Below, piece by piece: positions 7,967 to 14,344 of a stretch of DNA of 14,507 nucleotides. How positions within the stretch are numbered: the stretch's first letter is position 1; each line of letters starts with the position of its first letter. This DNA comes from an uncultured Blautia sp. Lineage in GTDB: Bacteria > Bacillota > Clostridia > Lachnospirales > Lachnospiraceae. The DNA is taken from positions 1-14,507 of the forward strand of contig URMH01000058.1 in the NCBI GenBank assembly GCA_900549015.1. Reading direction: 5' to 3'. The notes beneath the pieces were generated by a model. It was not told the DNA's origin, ran no database searches, and was given only the letters and a program-made list of their open reading frames with translations. Made by a program: the position numbers and the translations under genes.

Positions 7967-7987
7967 GATTCCGCTGTTTTTCTCCGG

Positions 7988-8302
7988 TTATTTTTCTTCT
8001 TCGAATACAATCTCATTCTCTTTTACAAGCCCAAGCTTCTCTCTTGCAATCTCTTCTGCATACTCGTCTGTCTGCATATGCTTTTTCAACTGGTCAATCT
8101 CTTCTGTTCTGTCCTTCTCCGCCTGAACCTGCTCCTCAAGAGACGCTGCTTTTGCATCATAAACAGCACGGCGCCCTTTTAATGTATTGCTCTGTATTAC
8201 CAGTCCCACAAGCAGGACAAAAACAATAAGGGCAATAGCAACCATGCCAAGCTGATTATATCCGATTCTTCTTTTATTTCTTTTTTTCCTGCTTTTTTTC
8301 AA
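7988..8302 (-). CDS. divIC: Septum formation initiator / cell division protein DivIC (FtsB-like)
   Basis: A 104-aa bitopic protein expected to join the DivIB/FtsL complex at the division septum. It has a very basic cytoplasmic N-terminus (MKKSRKKRNKRR), one membrane segment (about 20-37), then a coiled coil (about 45-80) with charged heptads ending in the typical EEIAREKLGLVKENEIVF motif of the family. The start codon is TTG and lies 29 bases inside yabQ. I accept it because GAGG lies just ahead, no ATG occurs before the membrane segment, and the basic N-terminus is family-typical. It is the third gene of the yabP-yabQ-divIC unit; spoIIE downstream has its own promoter. Confidence 0.9.
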   Translation of the reverse strand: MKKSRKKRNKRRIGYNQLGMVAIALIVFVLLVGLVIQSNTLKGRRAVYDAKAASLEEQVQAEKDRTEEIDQLKKHMQTDEYAEEIAREKLGLVKENEIVFEEEK

Positions 8303-8714
8303 CTTGCCTCAACCTCTTACTCAGGGTATTGTTTTCCAAAAAAATTTTACACCTTTTTACAGGAAATAGCAACCTTTTTACCGTCTTTTTCATAAGAAAA
8401 ACCGGGAATTCCAGGATTTTCACAAGAATCGACACAAATAGAGGACTGATCGCGGCTCTGCAGAGACAAAATCCCAGAAAACTTCCCAGAAAAAGGAAAT
8501 TTCTGAGTTTCCCTTCATTCCCCTTGTAAATCCCTGCAAACAGGACAAATCCTGCAAGGATCCAGAAAAGAATATCTTCTGCTGCCACCAGCCACTTACA
8601 GTGGGGAATCACCTTACGGAAAACAACCAGAATATCATAACAGAGAAGCAGCACCCCACCCACACAGGCCGCCTGAAAAAAAAGCATAACTTCTCTGTTC
8701 ATATACGTACTCAC
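8274..8714 (-). CDS. yabQ: Spore cortex biosynthesis membrane protein YabQ
   Basis: A 146-aa small membrane protein of the YabQ family, known in Bacillus to be needed for spore cortex formation and to localise to the forespore membrane. About four hydrophobic segments are seen (roughly 9-30, 43-62, 70-86 and 90-107). CYDILVVFRKVIPH (25-38) corresponds to the Y-D-x2-R-x-R-type motif after the first segment, and a Lys-rich tail follows (about 109-146). The start is uncertain: GTG gives 146 aa, and an ATG four codons on gives 142. Neither has a good Shine-Dalgarno site, so coupling to yabP, whose stop is two bases upstream, is likely. The 3' end overlaps divIC. Confidence 0.85.
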   Translation of the reverse strand: MSTYMNREVMLFFQAACVGGVLLLCYDILVVFRKVIPHCKWLVAAEDILFWILAGFVLFAGIYKGNEGKLRNFLFLGSFLGFCLCRAAISPLFVSILVKILEFPVFLMKKTVKRLLFPVKRCKIFLENNTLSKRLRQVEKKQEKKK

Positions 8715-8716
8715 GT

Positions 8717-8998
8717 TTACTGAAAGAGCCTTTTTAAAAGAGATTCGCCATGTACCTTTTCCCCTTTGGAAAGATACGTCAGGCTGTCTGTCCGCCCTTC
8801 CATTGTAAGGATTCCCTCCTGCAGATCAAGGGACTGGATATGAAGACCGGAGCCTTTGATGCGAAGCTTCCCTTCTTCCGTCTGAAGAAGGATCTCCTCC
8901 TCGGAAAAAGAATCCACTTCCTTTACACCCGTCACCCTTCCGGTCTGGCGCTTCTTAATTTCCACGGTGTGGGGAACCGCTGCTTTCTTTTCTTCCAA
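8717..8998 (-). CDS. yabP: Sporulation protein YabP
   Basis: A 93-aa YabP/YqfC-family protein, a small soluble sporulation factor that in Bacillus is made in the mother cell and works with YabQ in cortex formation. The family's core is visible: GRVTGVKEVDSFSEEEILLQT, then LRIKGSGLHIQSLDLQEG and GRTDSLTY. I chose a TTG start because GAGGG lies 6 bases ahead and the resulting N-terminus (MEEKKAAVPHTVEI) looks like the family. An ATG eight codons upstream (9022) would give 101 aa. However, it has no spaced ribosome site and would leave a leader of only about 5 bases after the predicted sigma-E start. yabQ follows after two bases. Confidence 0.85.
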   Translation of the reverse strand: MEEKKAAVPHTVEIKKRQTGRVTGVKEVDSFSEEEILLQTEEGKLRIKGSGLHIQSLDLQEGILTMEGRTDSLTYLSKGEKVHGESLLKRLFQ

Positions 8999-9033
8999 TC
9001 TGCACCCTCGCTTTCCCGGCATTCCTATACGTT

Positions 9034-9062
9034 ATTGTATGAGCAGCGCCGGGAAAATAGAC
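9034..9062 (-). promoter_or_regulatory. Sigma-E-like promoter for yabP-yabQ-divIC
   Basis: On the minus strand GTCTATT (9056-9062, -35-like, 5 of 7 to the Bacillus sigma-E consensus), a 14-bp spacer and CATACAAT (9034-9041, a full match to CATACANT) lie right after the yabO stop codon. In Bacillus yabP and yabQ belong to the mother-cell sigma-E regulon, so site and genes agree. The -10 also fits the sigma-K pattern CATANNNTA. Confidence 0.65.
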
Positions 9063-9067
9063 CTCTC

Positions 9068-9307
9068 TCACAGGTAGCGGTAAAGACTCTCCACCTCTTC
9101 TTTTTTCACAGTCTCTTTCACATCCAGAACTTCCACCTTTACATTGCGGCTTCCAAACTGGATTTCAATGACATCTCCTGCTTTTACTGACACAGACGCT
9201 TTTGCAGGCTTGTCGTTTACAAGAACTCTTCCTGCATCACACGCCTCGTTTGCCACAGTACGCCTTTTAATCAGACGTGATACTTTTAAATACTTATCTA
9301 AACGCAT
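9068..9307 (-). CDS. rqcP: S4-domain RNA-binding protein RqcP (YabO; Hsp15-like)
   Basis: A 79-aa basic protein consisting mainly of an S4 RNA-binding domain: MRLDKYLKVSRLIKRRTVANEACDAGRVLVNDKPAK (1-36) is the characteristic helix-turn signature. An acidic/basic C-terminal tail follows (60-79). In Bacillus the orthologue YabO/RqcP binds the stalled 50S-peptidyl-tRNA complex and helps RqcH add alanine tails in ribosome-associated quality control. The ATG has AAGGAG ahead at good spacing. It lies 67 bases after hup, with a terminator between them and no obvious promoter of its own, so it is probably reached by read-through. Confidence 0.9.
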   Translation of the reverse strand: MRLDKYLKVSRLIKRRTVANEACDAGRVLVNDKPAKASVSVKAGDVIEIQFGSRNVKVEVLDVKETVKKEEVESLYRYL

Positions 9308-9332
9308 AATCGTTTCTCCTTACTTATTTTTC

Positions 9333-9364
9333 AAAAAGAAAAGGGGGAACCTGCCGTTCCCCCT
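9333..9364 (-). terminator. Intrinsic terminator after hup
   Basis: On the minus strand AGGGGGAAC, loop GGCAG, GTTCCCCCT form a 9-bp GC-rich stem followed by TTTTCTTTTT. It begins 10 bases after the hup stop codon and lies ahead of rqcP. It should limit expression of rqcP relative to hup. Confidence 0.9.
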
Positions 9365-9374
9365 GTGGTCATTC

Positions 9375-9653
9375 TTATTTACCATTTACTAAATCTTTTA
9401 AAGCTTTTCCTGCTTTAAATTTCGGAGCCTTGGAAGCTTCAATTTTCATGGTAGCACCAGTCTGAGGATTTCTTCCCTCTCTAGCAGCTCTTTCGCTTAC
9501 TTCGAAAGTACCGAAGCCGACTAACTGAATTTTTCCACCGTTTTTCAGCTCCTGGGATACAACATCAACAAAAGACTTTAATACATCTTCCACATCTTTT
9601 TTGGAAAGGTTTGTGTCTTTTGCCATAGCTGCTACTAATTCTGTTTTATTCAT
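9375..9653 (-). CDS. hup: DNA-binding protein HU
   Basis: A 92-aa nucleoid protein, normal length for the HU/IHF family, acting as a dimer that bends and compacts DNA. The N-terminal helices (MNKTELVAAMAKDTNLSKKDVEDVL) are followed by the beta region with the family signature GFGTFEVSERAAREGRNPQTG (47-67). The DNA-binding arm carries the Asn-Pro tip, and the C-terminus is basic. The ATG has a good AGGAGG site. The gene has its own strong promoter and terminator, so it is expected to be abundantly expressed as a short message. HU between mazG and the yabO-yabP block is a familiar arrangement in Clostridia (recollection, not checked). Confidence 0.97.
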   Translation of the reverse strand: MNKTELVAAMAKDTNLSKKDVEDVLKSFVDVVSQELKNGGKIQLVGFGTFEVSERAAREGRNPQTGATMKIEASKAPKFKAGKALKDLVNGK

Positions 9654-9692
9654 GGTGTTTCCTCCTATACATTAAGTTCTTTCTTGTTGTGC

Positions 9693-9716
9693 AGCGCCTG
9701 TCCCTGCGACAGCGCT
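9693..9716 (-). other. Hairpin in the hup 5' leader
   Basis: Within the predicted hup leader, AGCGC-TGTC pairs with GACA-(G)-GCGCT around the loop GCAGG with one bulged base. There is no U tract after it, so it is not a standard terminator. It may stabilise the mRNA or mediate control of hup; alternatively it is a remnant of a mazG terminator. The function is not known from the sequence. Confidence 0.5.
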
Positions 9717-9726
9717 ATATCATTTA

Positions 9727-9755
9727 TATATATACCTTTTGCCCTGTATTGTCAA
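9727..9755 (-). promoter_or_regulatory. Strong sigma-A promoter of hup
   Basis: On the minus strand a perfect TTGACA (9750-9755), a 17-bp spacer and TATATA (9727-9732) lie directly after the mazG stop. The predicted leader is about 65-70 bases and contains a hairpin. Confidence 0.85.
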
Positions 9756-9771
9756 GGTTTTTCTGTTTATT

Positions 9772-10191
9772 TCAGGCGTTTCTGTCCTGATTTGCCAGTT
9801 TTTCCCGTAAAATATGTTCTTCCCGTTTCAGCTCGTCCCAGCTCATGGCTGCTGCCTCTTTATCCTCCGGCCGGAAAATCTTCGGATGACGGAATTTCAT
9901 CTTCCGGGAAATCCCGGAAATCACATCTTCCAATGTGAAAATCCCTTCCTCCTGCGCGATAACACTGTGAAGCACAATCTGCAAAAGAAGGTCTCCAAGC
10001 TCCTCACAGAGATTGTCTCCGTCTCCTGTTTCCTCAAGAATGGAAATCCCGTCCAGAACTTCACGTGACTCGTTCTCCAGGCAGGTACGAAGAGACGAAT
10101 GTGTCTGTACGCTGTCCCAGGGACATTTTTTTCGAAGCTCCCGCACAATCTCCACAAAATCGTCAAAGGTATATTCTGTATTCTTTTCCAT
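9772..10191 (-). CDS. mazG: MazG nucleotide pyrophosphohydrolase, single-domain
   Basis: A 139-aa all-alpha NTP pyrophosphohydrolase, expected to hydrolyse (non-canonical) NTPs to NMP and PPi with Mg2+. The family's features are visible: CPWDSVQTHSSL (23-34), then E41-x2-E44-V-L-D47 in the first metal helix and E64-x2-D67 in LCEELGDLLLQIVLHS, and later KMKFRHPKIF (97-106). In the usual EExxE motif the first Glu is Asn40 here. It is one domain only: the Escherichia coli protein has two, and Bacillus YabN adds an N-terminal methylase-like domain. The start ATG is 4 bases after the pgm stop, so the two are likely co-transcribed; the ribosome site is weak. Confidence 0.92.
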   Translation of the reverse strand: MEKNTEYTFDDFVEIVRELRKKCPWDSVQTHSSLRTCLENESREVLDGISILEETGDGDNLCEELGDLLLQIVLHSVIAQEEGIFTLEDVISGISRKMKFRHPKIFRPEDKEAAAMSWDELKREEHILREKLANQDRNA

Positions 10192-10195
10192 ATCT

Positions 10196-11929
10196 TTACA
10201 TCATGGAATCTACCAGGTCAAGAACGGCTTTTCCCATAAGAGAAGATTTCTCATCTGCATCTGTAAGAGAAGTTCCTTTTACACCATAATAGAATTTTAC
10301 TTTCGGCTCTGTTCCGGAAGGTCTTACACATACCCAGGCATCGTCTGTCAGATCATAGTAAAGAACGTTGGAGTTCGGAAGTCCGGTAGGCTTCACTTCC
10401 CCTGTTGCCAGATCTTTGATCGTATTCTCTTTATAATCTCTTACAGAAGTTACTTTATGACCTGCAAACTCTGCCGGCGGATTCTGGCGGAGGGTATTCA
10501 TGATCTGCTGGATCTTCTCAAGACCTTCCATGCCTTTTAAGGTCACAGACTGAATATCGTCTTTATAATAGCCAAATTCCTCATACATATCGATCATAGC
10601 GTCCCATAAAGTCTTGCCCTGTGTCTTATAGTAAGCGGCAGCCTCACAGAGTGCCATAGTTGCGACAATGGCGTCCTTATCTCTTGCGTATGTTCCGATC
10701 AGGCAGCCGTAGCTCTCCTCAAAGCCGAACAGGTAAGAACCTTTTTTGCTGTTTTCAAATCCGAGGATCTGCTGTCCGATAAACTTAAAGCCTGTCAGAA
10801 CCTCGATCAGGTTTACGCCGTATCCTTTCGCAATAGCGTCTGCCAGATTGCTTGTAACGATGGTCTTAATAAGCGCGCCGTCCTCCGGAAGTCCTTTCAG
10901 CGCTTTTCTCTGCCCGATCTCATAATTTGCAAGGAGACAGCCTGACATATTTCCGGTAAGATCGTGATATTCTCCGTTTTTGTCTTTTACGCGCACTCCG
11001 AGACGGTCTGCATCCGGGTCCGTTGCAAGAACAAGATCTGCATCCACTTCTTTTGCAAGCTTTAATCCAAGCTCAAAGGCTTCTGCTGCCTCCGGATTCG
11101 GATAGCTTACAGTCGGGAAGTCTCCGTCCGGAAGCTCCTGCTCTTTTACTACGTACACATTTTCAAAGCCAAGCTCTTTTAAGATTCTTCTTGCAGGAAT
11201 ATTTCCTGTGCCGTGAAGAGGAGAATATACAATTTTCAGATTTTTTCCCTCTTTTTCAATGGCATCCATGTGAAGAACCTGTTTCTTAAGCTCTGCAATA
11301 TAAGCGTCGTCCACCTCTGCGCCAATTACCTGGTAAAGGCCTTTTGCCTCTGCCTCTTCCTGTGAAGTTGTCTTTACAGTTTCCCAGTCGGAAATTGCTT
11401 TTACTTCTCCCATGATTCCTGTATCATGAGGCGGTGTGATCTGCGCGCCGTCCTCCCAGTATACCTTGTATCCGTTATATTCCGGCGGATTATGGCTGGC
11501 AGTAATATTAATACCTGCGATACATCCCAGTTCCCTGACTGCAAAAGACAGCTCCGGCGTCGGACGCAGAGACTCAAATTTATATGCCTTAATGCCGTTG
11601 GCTGCCAGGGTCATAGCTGCTTCCATAGCAAATTCCGGAGACATATGACGGGAATCATACGCAATGGCAACTCCTTTTTCTGCGCCGCCCTGCTTGATAA
11701 TGTAGTTAGCCAATCCCTGTGTCGCACGACGGACTACATAAATATTCATCCGGTTAATTCCTGCGCCTATAATCCCTCTAAGGCCTGCCGTACCAAATTC
11801 CAGATCCATATAGAATCTTTCTTTAATCTCGTTTTCATCCCCTTCGATGGCTTTTAGCTCCGCTTTGGTTTCCTCATCAAAATACGGATTGGAAAGCCAC
11901 TCATTGTAAATCTTCATGTAGTCCTTCAT
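10196..11929 (-). CDS. pgcA: Alpha-phosphoglucomutase (phospho-sugar mutase)
   Basis: A 577-aa cytosolic enzyme of the alpha-D-phosphohexomutase family, expected to interconvert glucose-1-phosphate and glucose-6-phosphate. It would link glycogen/alpha-glucan use, UDP-glucose supply and glycolysis. Four motifs are present in order: the phosphoserine loop TASHNP (143-148, Ser145), the Mg2+ loop DPDADR (304-309), the sugar-binding GFEESYG (402-408), and the C-terminal phosphate-binding RPSGTEPK near the end. The length and the N-terminal EFGTAGLRGIIG match the PgcA/PGM2-like group rather than the shorter bacterial mutases. Mannose phosphates may also be used. The ATG follows GGGAG at an acceptable distance. 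mazG follows after 4 bases. Confidence 0.95.
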   Translation of the reverse strand: MKDYMKIYNEWLSNPYFDEETKAELKAIEGDENEIKERFYMDLEFGTAGLRGIIGAGINRMNIYVVRRATQGLANYIIKQGGAEKGVAIAYDSRHMSPEFAMEAAMTLAANGIKAYKFESLRPTPELSFAVRELGCIAGINITASHNPPEYNGYKVYWEDGAQITPPHDTGIMGEVKAISDWETVKTTSQEEAEAKGLYQVIGAEVDDAYIAELKKQVLHMDAIEKEGKNLKIVYSPLHGTGNIPARRILKELGFENVYVVKEQELPDGDFPTVSYPNPEAAEAFELGLKLAKEVDADLVLATDPDADRLGVRVKDKNGEYHDLTGNMSGCLLANYEIGQRKALKGLPEDGALIKTIVTSNLADAIAKGYGVNLIEVLTGFKFIGQQILGFENSKKGSYLFGFEESYGCLIGTYARDKDAIVATMALCEAAAYYKTQGKTLWDAMIDMYEEFGYYKDDIQSVTLKGMEGLEKIQQIMNTLRQNPPAEFAGHKVTSVRDYKENTIKDLATGEVKPTGLPNSNVLYYDLTDDAWVCVRPSGTEPKVKFYYGVKGTSLTDADEKSSLMGKAVLDLVDSMM

Positions 11930-12003
11930 AAAACTTTTACTCCCTTCTCTGTCTCTGAAAGATGCTGAAAAAACGCCTGTCAGCCCTCTCTTTGTCTATG
12001 CAA

Positions 12004-12032
12004 ATTATACTATATGCTATACAAAAAAGAAA
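12004..12032 (-). promoter_or_regulatory. Probable promoter of the pgm-mazG operon
   Basis: On the minus strand a perfect TATAAT (12004-12009) is preceded by 17 bp and a weak TTTCTT (12027-12032). It lies about 75 bases ahead of the pgm start codon, just after the coat-protein gene. The -10 is convincing; the -35 is poor. Confidence 0.5.
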
Positions 12033-12039
12033 GTGTTTT

Positions 12040-13017
12040 TCAGTATTTTATCTCGTGCAGAAACGCTCTTCTGGCTTCTTCCTGCTCCTGTAAAGCCTTT
12101 AATTTATCCGTATTTCTGGCAGGAATCCACGCTTTGTTCGCATTGTAATAGTAGTTCAGCTGCTTCCAGTATTTTTCCGGATACAAAAACAGATAATAGA
12201 GGCATTTCCGTTCTTTTTCTGACATCGGCAGAATCCGCTCATAAGCATCCAGCATCATCGCTCCCAGCCGCAGATTCCATCCGTGTTTCTCCATAACCTT
12301 ACGCATAAACCGATATAAATCTGCCGCCTGAACTCCCAGATGCATCCGGTTATATTCTACAATCGCCACATAATTGCCGCCCATCAGCACATGATGGTGG
12401 TCTAAATCCCCATGACACAAAAACAGAGGCATTTTCTCTTCTTTCTCTATGGCTTCCAGCCCCCGCTCCGCTTCTATGGCCTGTTGGAAAAATTCAGGAT
12501 AGCTGTCGATTACGCACAGTTCAAATTCACTCTTTCCCCGCTTTTGGCGGATAAAACTTCTGGCCCGCTTCATTTCCCGATTGTGACGTCCCATTTCCTC
12601 ATACAGGGGCCTGGACAAAATTGATCCCATCTTCCACTCTTCCTGAAATTCCTCTCTCCGCAGAAATTGGTGCAGCATCCCGATTCTGGTAACCGCGCTT
12701 CGGATTTCCAGATATTCCTTTAAATTGCACTCCCGATCCATAAACCAGTCTTTCAATACAAAACAAGTCCCATCTCCAGCATTGGTAAACAGCCCGTCTT
12801 CTTTGCTTCTCACATACTGATCCACTTTTAATCCGCTGCTGTCCTGCAAGGCTTCCAGTACCTTTGCTTCAAACTCCAGCCTTCGGACAGTCCCCCTGTA
12901 TTCTTTTAAGATGCGGCAGCCCTTATCTGTATCCAGGATCCACGCTCCGCGGCCTTTTTTTACCCCATAAACCTCCATATCATACTGTTCCAGCACTTCC
13001 GTATACCGCTCTGTCAT
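12040..13017 (-). CDS. CotS-like spore coat protein (aminoglycoside-phosphotransferase/kinase fold), probably inactive
   Basis: A 325-aa protein of the CotS/YsxE/YutH family, spore coat components with a small-molecule-kinase (APH/choline kinase) fold. The N-lobe is about 14-95 and has RILKEY with a lysine near residue 38 as a candidate ATP-site Lys. The C-lobe is alpha-helical. The catalytic loop FLCHGDLDHHHVLM keeps H202-G-D204 but has His209 where kinases have Asn, and the metal-binding Asp is Glu221 (IVEYN). The typical CotS stretch AADLYRFMRKVMEKHGWN (231-248) and a YPEKYWKQLNYYYN tail support the family. The start is ATG after GGAGGGG. It stands alone behind a sigma-E-like promoter, which fits mother-cell expression. 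It is not likely an antibiotic-resistance enzyme. Confidence 0.87.
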   Translation of the reverse strand: MTERYTEVLEQYDMEVYGVKKGRGAWILDTDKGCRILKEYRGTVRRLEFEAKVLEALQDSSGLKVDQYVRSKEDGLFTNAGDGTCFVLKDWFMDRECNLKEYLEIRSAVTRIGMLHQFLRREEFQEEWKMGSILSRPLYEEMGRHNREMKRARSFIRQKRGKSEFELCVIDSYPEFFQQAIEAERGLEAIEKEEKMPLFLCHGDLDHHHVLMGGNYVAIVEYNRMHLGVQAADLYRFMRKVMEKHGWNLRLGAMMLDAYERILPMSEKERKCLYYLFLYPEKYWKQLNYYYNANKAWIPARNTDKLKALQEQEEARRAFLHEIKY

Positions 13018-13066
13018 ATCTGCCCCTCCAATTTCTGCTTTTTGTATTTTCTTTTAAGCTATTTCT

Positions 13067-13095
13067 AGGGTATGAATGCCAAAGTGAAATTATGA
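13067..13095 (-). promoter_or_regulatory. Sigma-E (or sigma-K)-like promoter of the CotS-like gene
   Basis: On the minus strand TCATAAT (13089-13095, full match to the Bacillus sigma-E -35 pattern KMATAWW), a 14-bp spacer and CATACCCT (13067-13074, one mismatch to CATACANT) precede the gene by about 50 bases. The -10 extended by one base also fits the sigma-K pattern CATANNNTA; the -35 argues for sigma-E. Confidence 0.65.
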
Positions 13096-13110
13096 CCAGC
13101 AAAACGGCGC

Positions 13111-13139
13111 AAAAAAAGTCTGAACGAATTCAGACTTTT
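13111..13139 (-). terminator. Intrinsic terminator overlapping the cca stop codon
   Basis: On the minus strand AAAAGTCTGAA, loop TTCG and TTCAGACTTTT form an 11-bp perfect stem, followed by further T residues (seven in all). The cca stop codon TGA is part of the left arm, so a ribosome ending cca would sit on the hairpin. It separates proS-cca from the coat gene. Confidence 0.88.
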
Positions 13140-14308
13140 CCTAATGCAAATGAAATCAGTTTTTCTTTCTGGTTGTATTCCGGATGTTCCAGAACCAGGT
13201 CTAACAGAGCGTTTAACGTTTCTCCTACTTTCTTTCCAGGCCCGATCCCAGCCTCCATCAAATCCCGTCCGCTGACTGCCAGCTGTTTTAAATAGAGACA
13301 GTCCCCGTCCTGCCGGATTTCTTCTGTCAATCGGGCAATCTCACCTAAGGGATCGACGTTTCGAAGAAGCATCAAATCGTCGTATAATTCCGGCGTCATC
13401 TGGCTCATTATTTTCCGAAGCTTTGCCTTCTGGGGATTCAACGGCGTTTTGACAAACCTGAGAAGGGTCTTTACTTTATTGATCGTGTCATTGTCGGATT
13501 TTAACTGTCTCAAAATCCGGACTGCCTGTTCGTCTGTCTCGTTCTGTAAAAATGCGGCCCAGCGCAGGTGCTTTCTAGCTGGAAGCTGCGGGTCGATTGC
13601 CGGAAGCGGCCTTTTTACCTGGGCAAAATCCGGCGAAATAAACGGCGCCATCCCAGTCTCATAGACCACACTGATTCTGTCTGGATGATCAGAGACCAGA
13701 AGCTTTCCCAGTTCTGCCAGAATCCGCTCTTTGCTGACGTGTTCCAGGTTCGGCGCAATGACGCTCAGCGCCTGATAGGTTTCCGACTCAATAGCAAATC
13801 CCAGCTGGGCAGAAAAACGGACTGCCCGAAGAATGCGCAGCGCATCTTCCATAAACCGGTCAATGGGATTTCCTACGCAGCGGATCCATCCGGCTTTCAG
13901 ATCTTCTATGCCGCCGAAGGCATCTACAATCCCATCCCGACTGCTGTAAGCCATTGCATTAATCGTAAAATCCCGACGTTTTAAATCTTCTATCAGATTA
14001 GAGGTAAACTGAACTTCCTTTGGATGGCGGCCGTCTTCGTATTCGCCGTCAATCCGGTAGGTAGTCACTTCGTATCCGACCTTACGAATCATAATCGTAA
14101 CCGTACCATGTGCGATTCCCGTATCAATGGTGCGGGGAAAAATTTTCTTTACCTGTTCCGGACGGGCCGAAGTGGTAATATCCCAGTCCTCCGGCGTCCG
14201 TCCCAACAGGCTGTCACGGACGCAGCCGCCTACTGCGCTGGCTTCATATCCGTGTTCATTCAGCCTGGAGATAATTTCTTCTACTGCATCCGGCAGTTCT
14301 ATCTGCAT
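13130..14308 (-). CDS. cca: CCA tRNA nucleotidyltransferase
   Basis: A 392-aa class II nucleotidyltransferase that adds or repairs the 3' CCA end of tRNAs without a template. The head domain has GGCVRD (27-32), the catalytic D41-W-D43 pair within PEDWDITTSA, and the flexible region TTYRIDGEYEDGRHP. It also has RRDFTINAMAY (111-121) and, in the neck, EDALRILRAVRFSAQLGF (154-171), which carries the ATP/CTP-selecting E-D-x2-R motif. No HD-hydrolase domain is present, which is usual for Firmicutes. The ATG follows AAAGGAGG with a 7-base gap. It starts 36 bases after the proS stop with no terminator between, suggesting an operon. Its product is needed for tRNAs like the one at the window's left end, whose CCA is not encoded. 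Confidence 0.95.
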   Translation of the reverse strand: MQIELPDAVEEIISRLNEHGYEASAVGGCVRDSLLGRTPEDWDITTSARPEQVKKIFPRTIDTGIAHGTVTIMIRKVGYEVTTYRIDGEYEDGRHPKEVQFTSNLIEDLKRRDFTINAMAYSSRDGIVDAFGGIEDLKAGWIRCVGNPIDRFMEDALRILRAVRFSAQLGFAIESETYQALSVIAPNLEHVSKERILAELGKLLVSDHPDRISVVYETGMAPFISPDFAQVKRPLPAIDPQLPARKHLRWAAFLQNETDEQAVRILRQLKSDNDTINKVKTLLRFVKTPLNPQKAKLRKIMSQMTPELYDDLMLLRNVDPLGEIARLTEEIRQDGDCLYLKQLAVSGRDLMEAGIGPGKKVGETLNALLDLVLEHPEYNQKEKLISFALGKV

Positions 14309-14344
14309 GGGGCTGCCTCCTTTCTGCTCTGTGTCTTGCTGTTT

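Noticed and set aside
8999..9022. ATG start for YabP giving 101 aa
   Set aside because: There is no ribosome site at usable spacing, and the predicted sigma-E transcript would start only about 5 bases ahead; the TTG with GAGGG is better. I keep the ATG as a possibility.
9693..9716. Rho-independent terminator of mazG
   Set aside because: It has a stem but no U tract on the minus strand, and it lies downstream of the strong hup promoter, so it is better seen as a leader hairpin.
11955..11985. Terminator after the CotS-like gene (GCTGA...TCAGC hairpin ahead of pgm)
   Set aside because: It has only a 5-bp stem with an 11-base loop, the T run is inside the loop rather than after the stem, and it lies downstream of the pgm -10 box.
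12040..13017. Aminoglycoside phosphotransferase (resistance gene)
   Set aside because: The fold is shared, but the metal-binding Asn and Asp are replaced, the DLYRFMRKVMEKHGWN stretch is CotS-like, and the promoter looks sporulation-specific.
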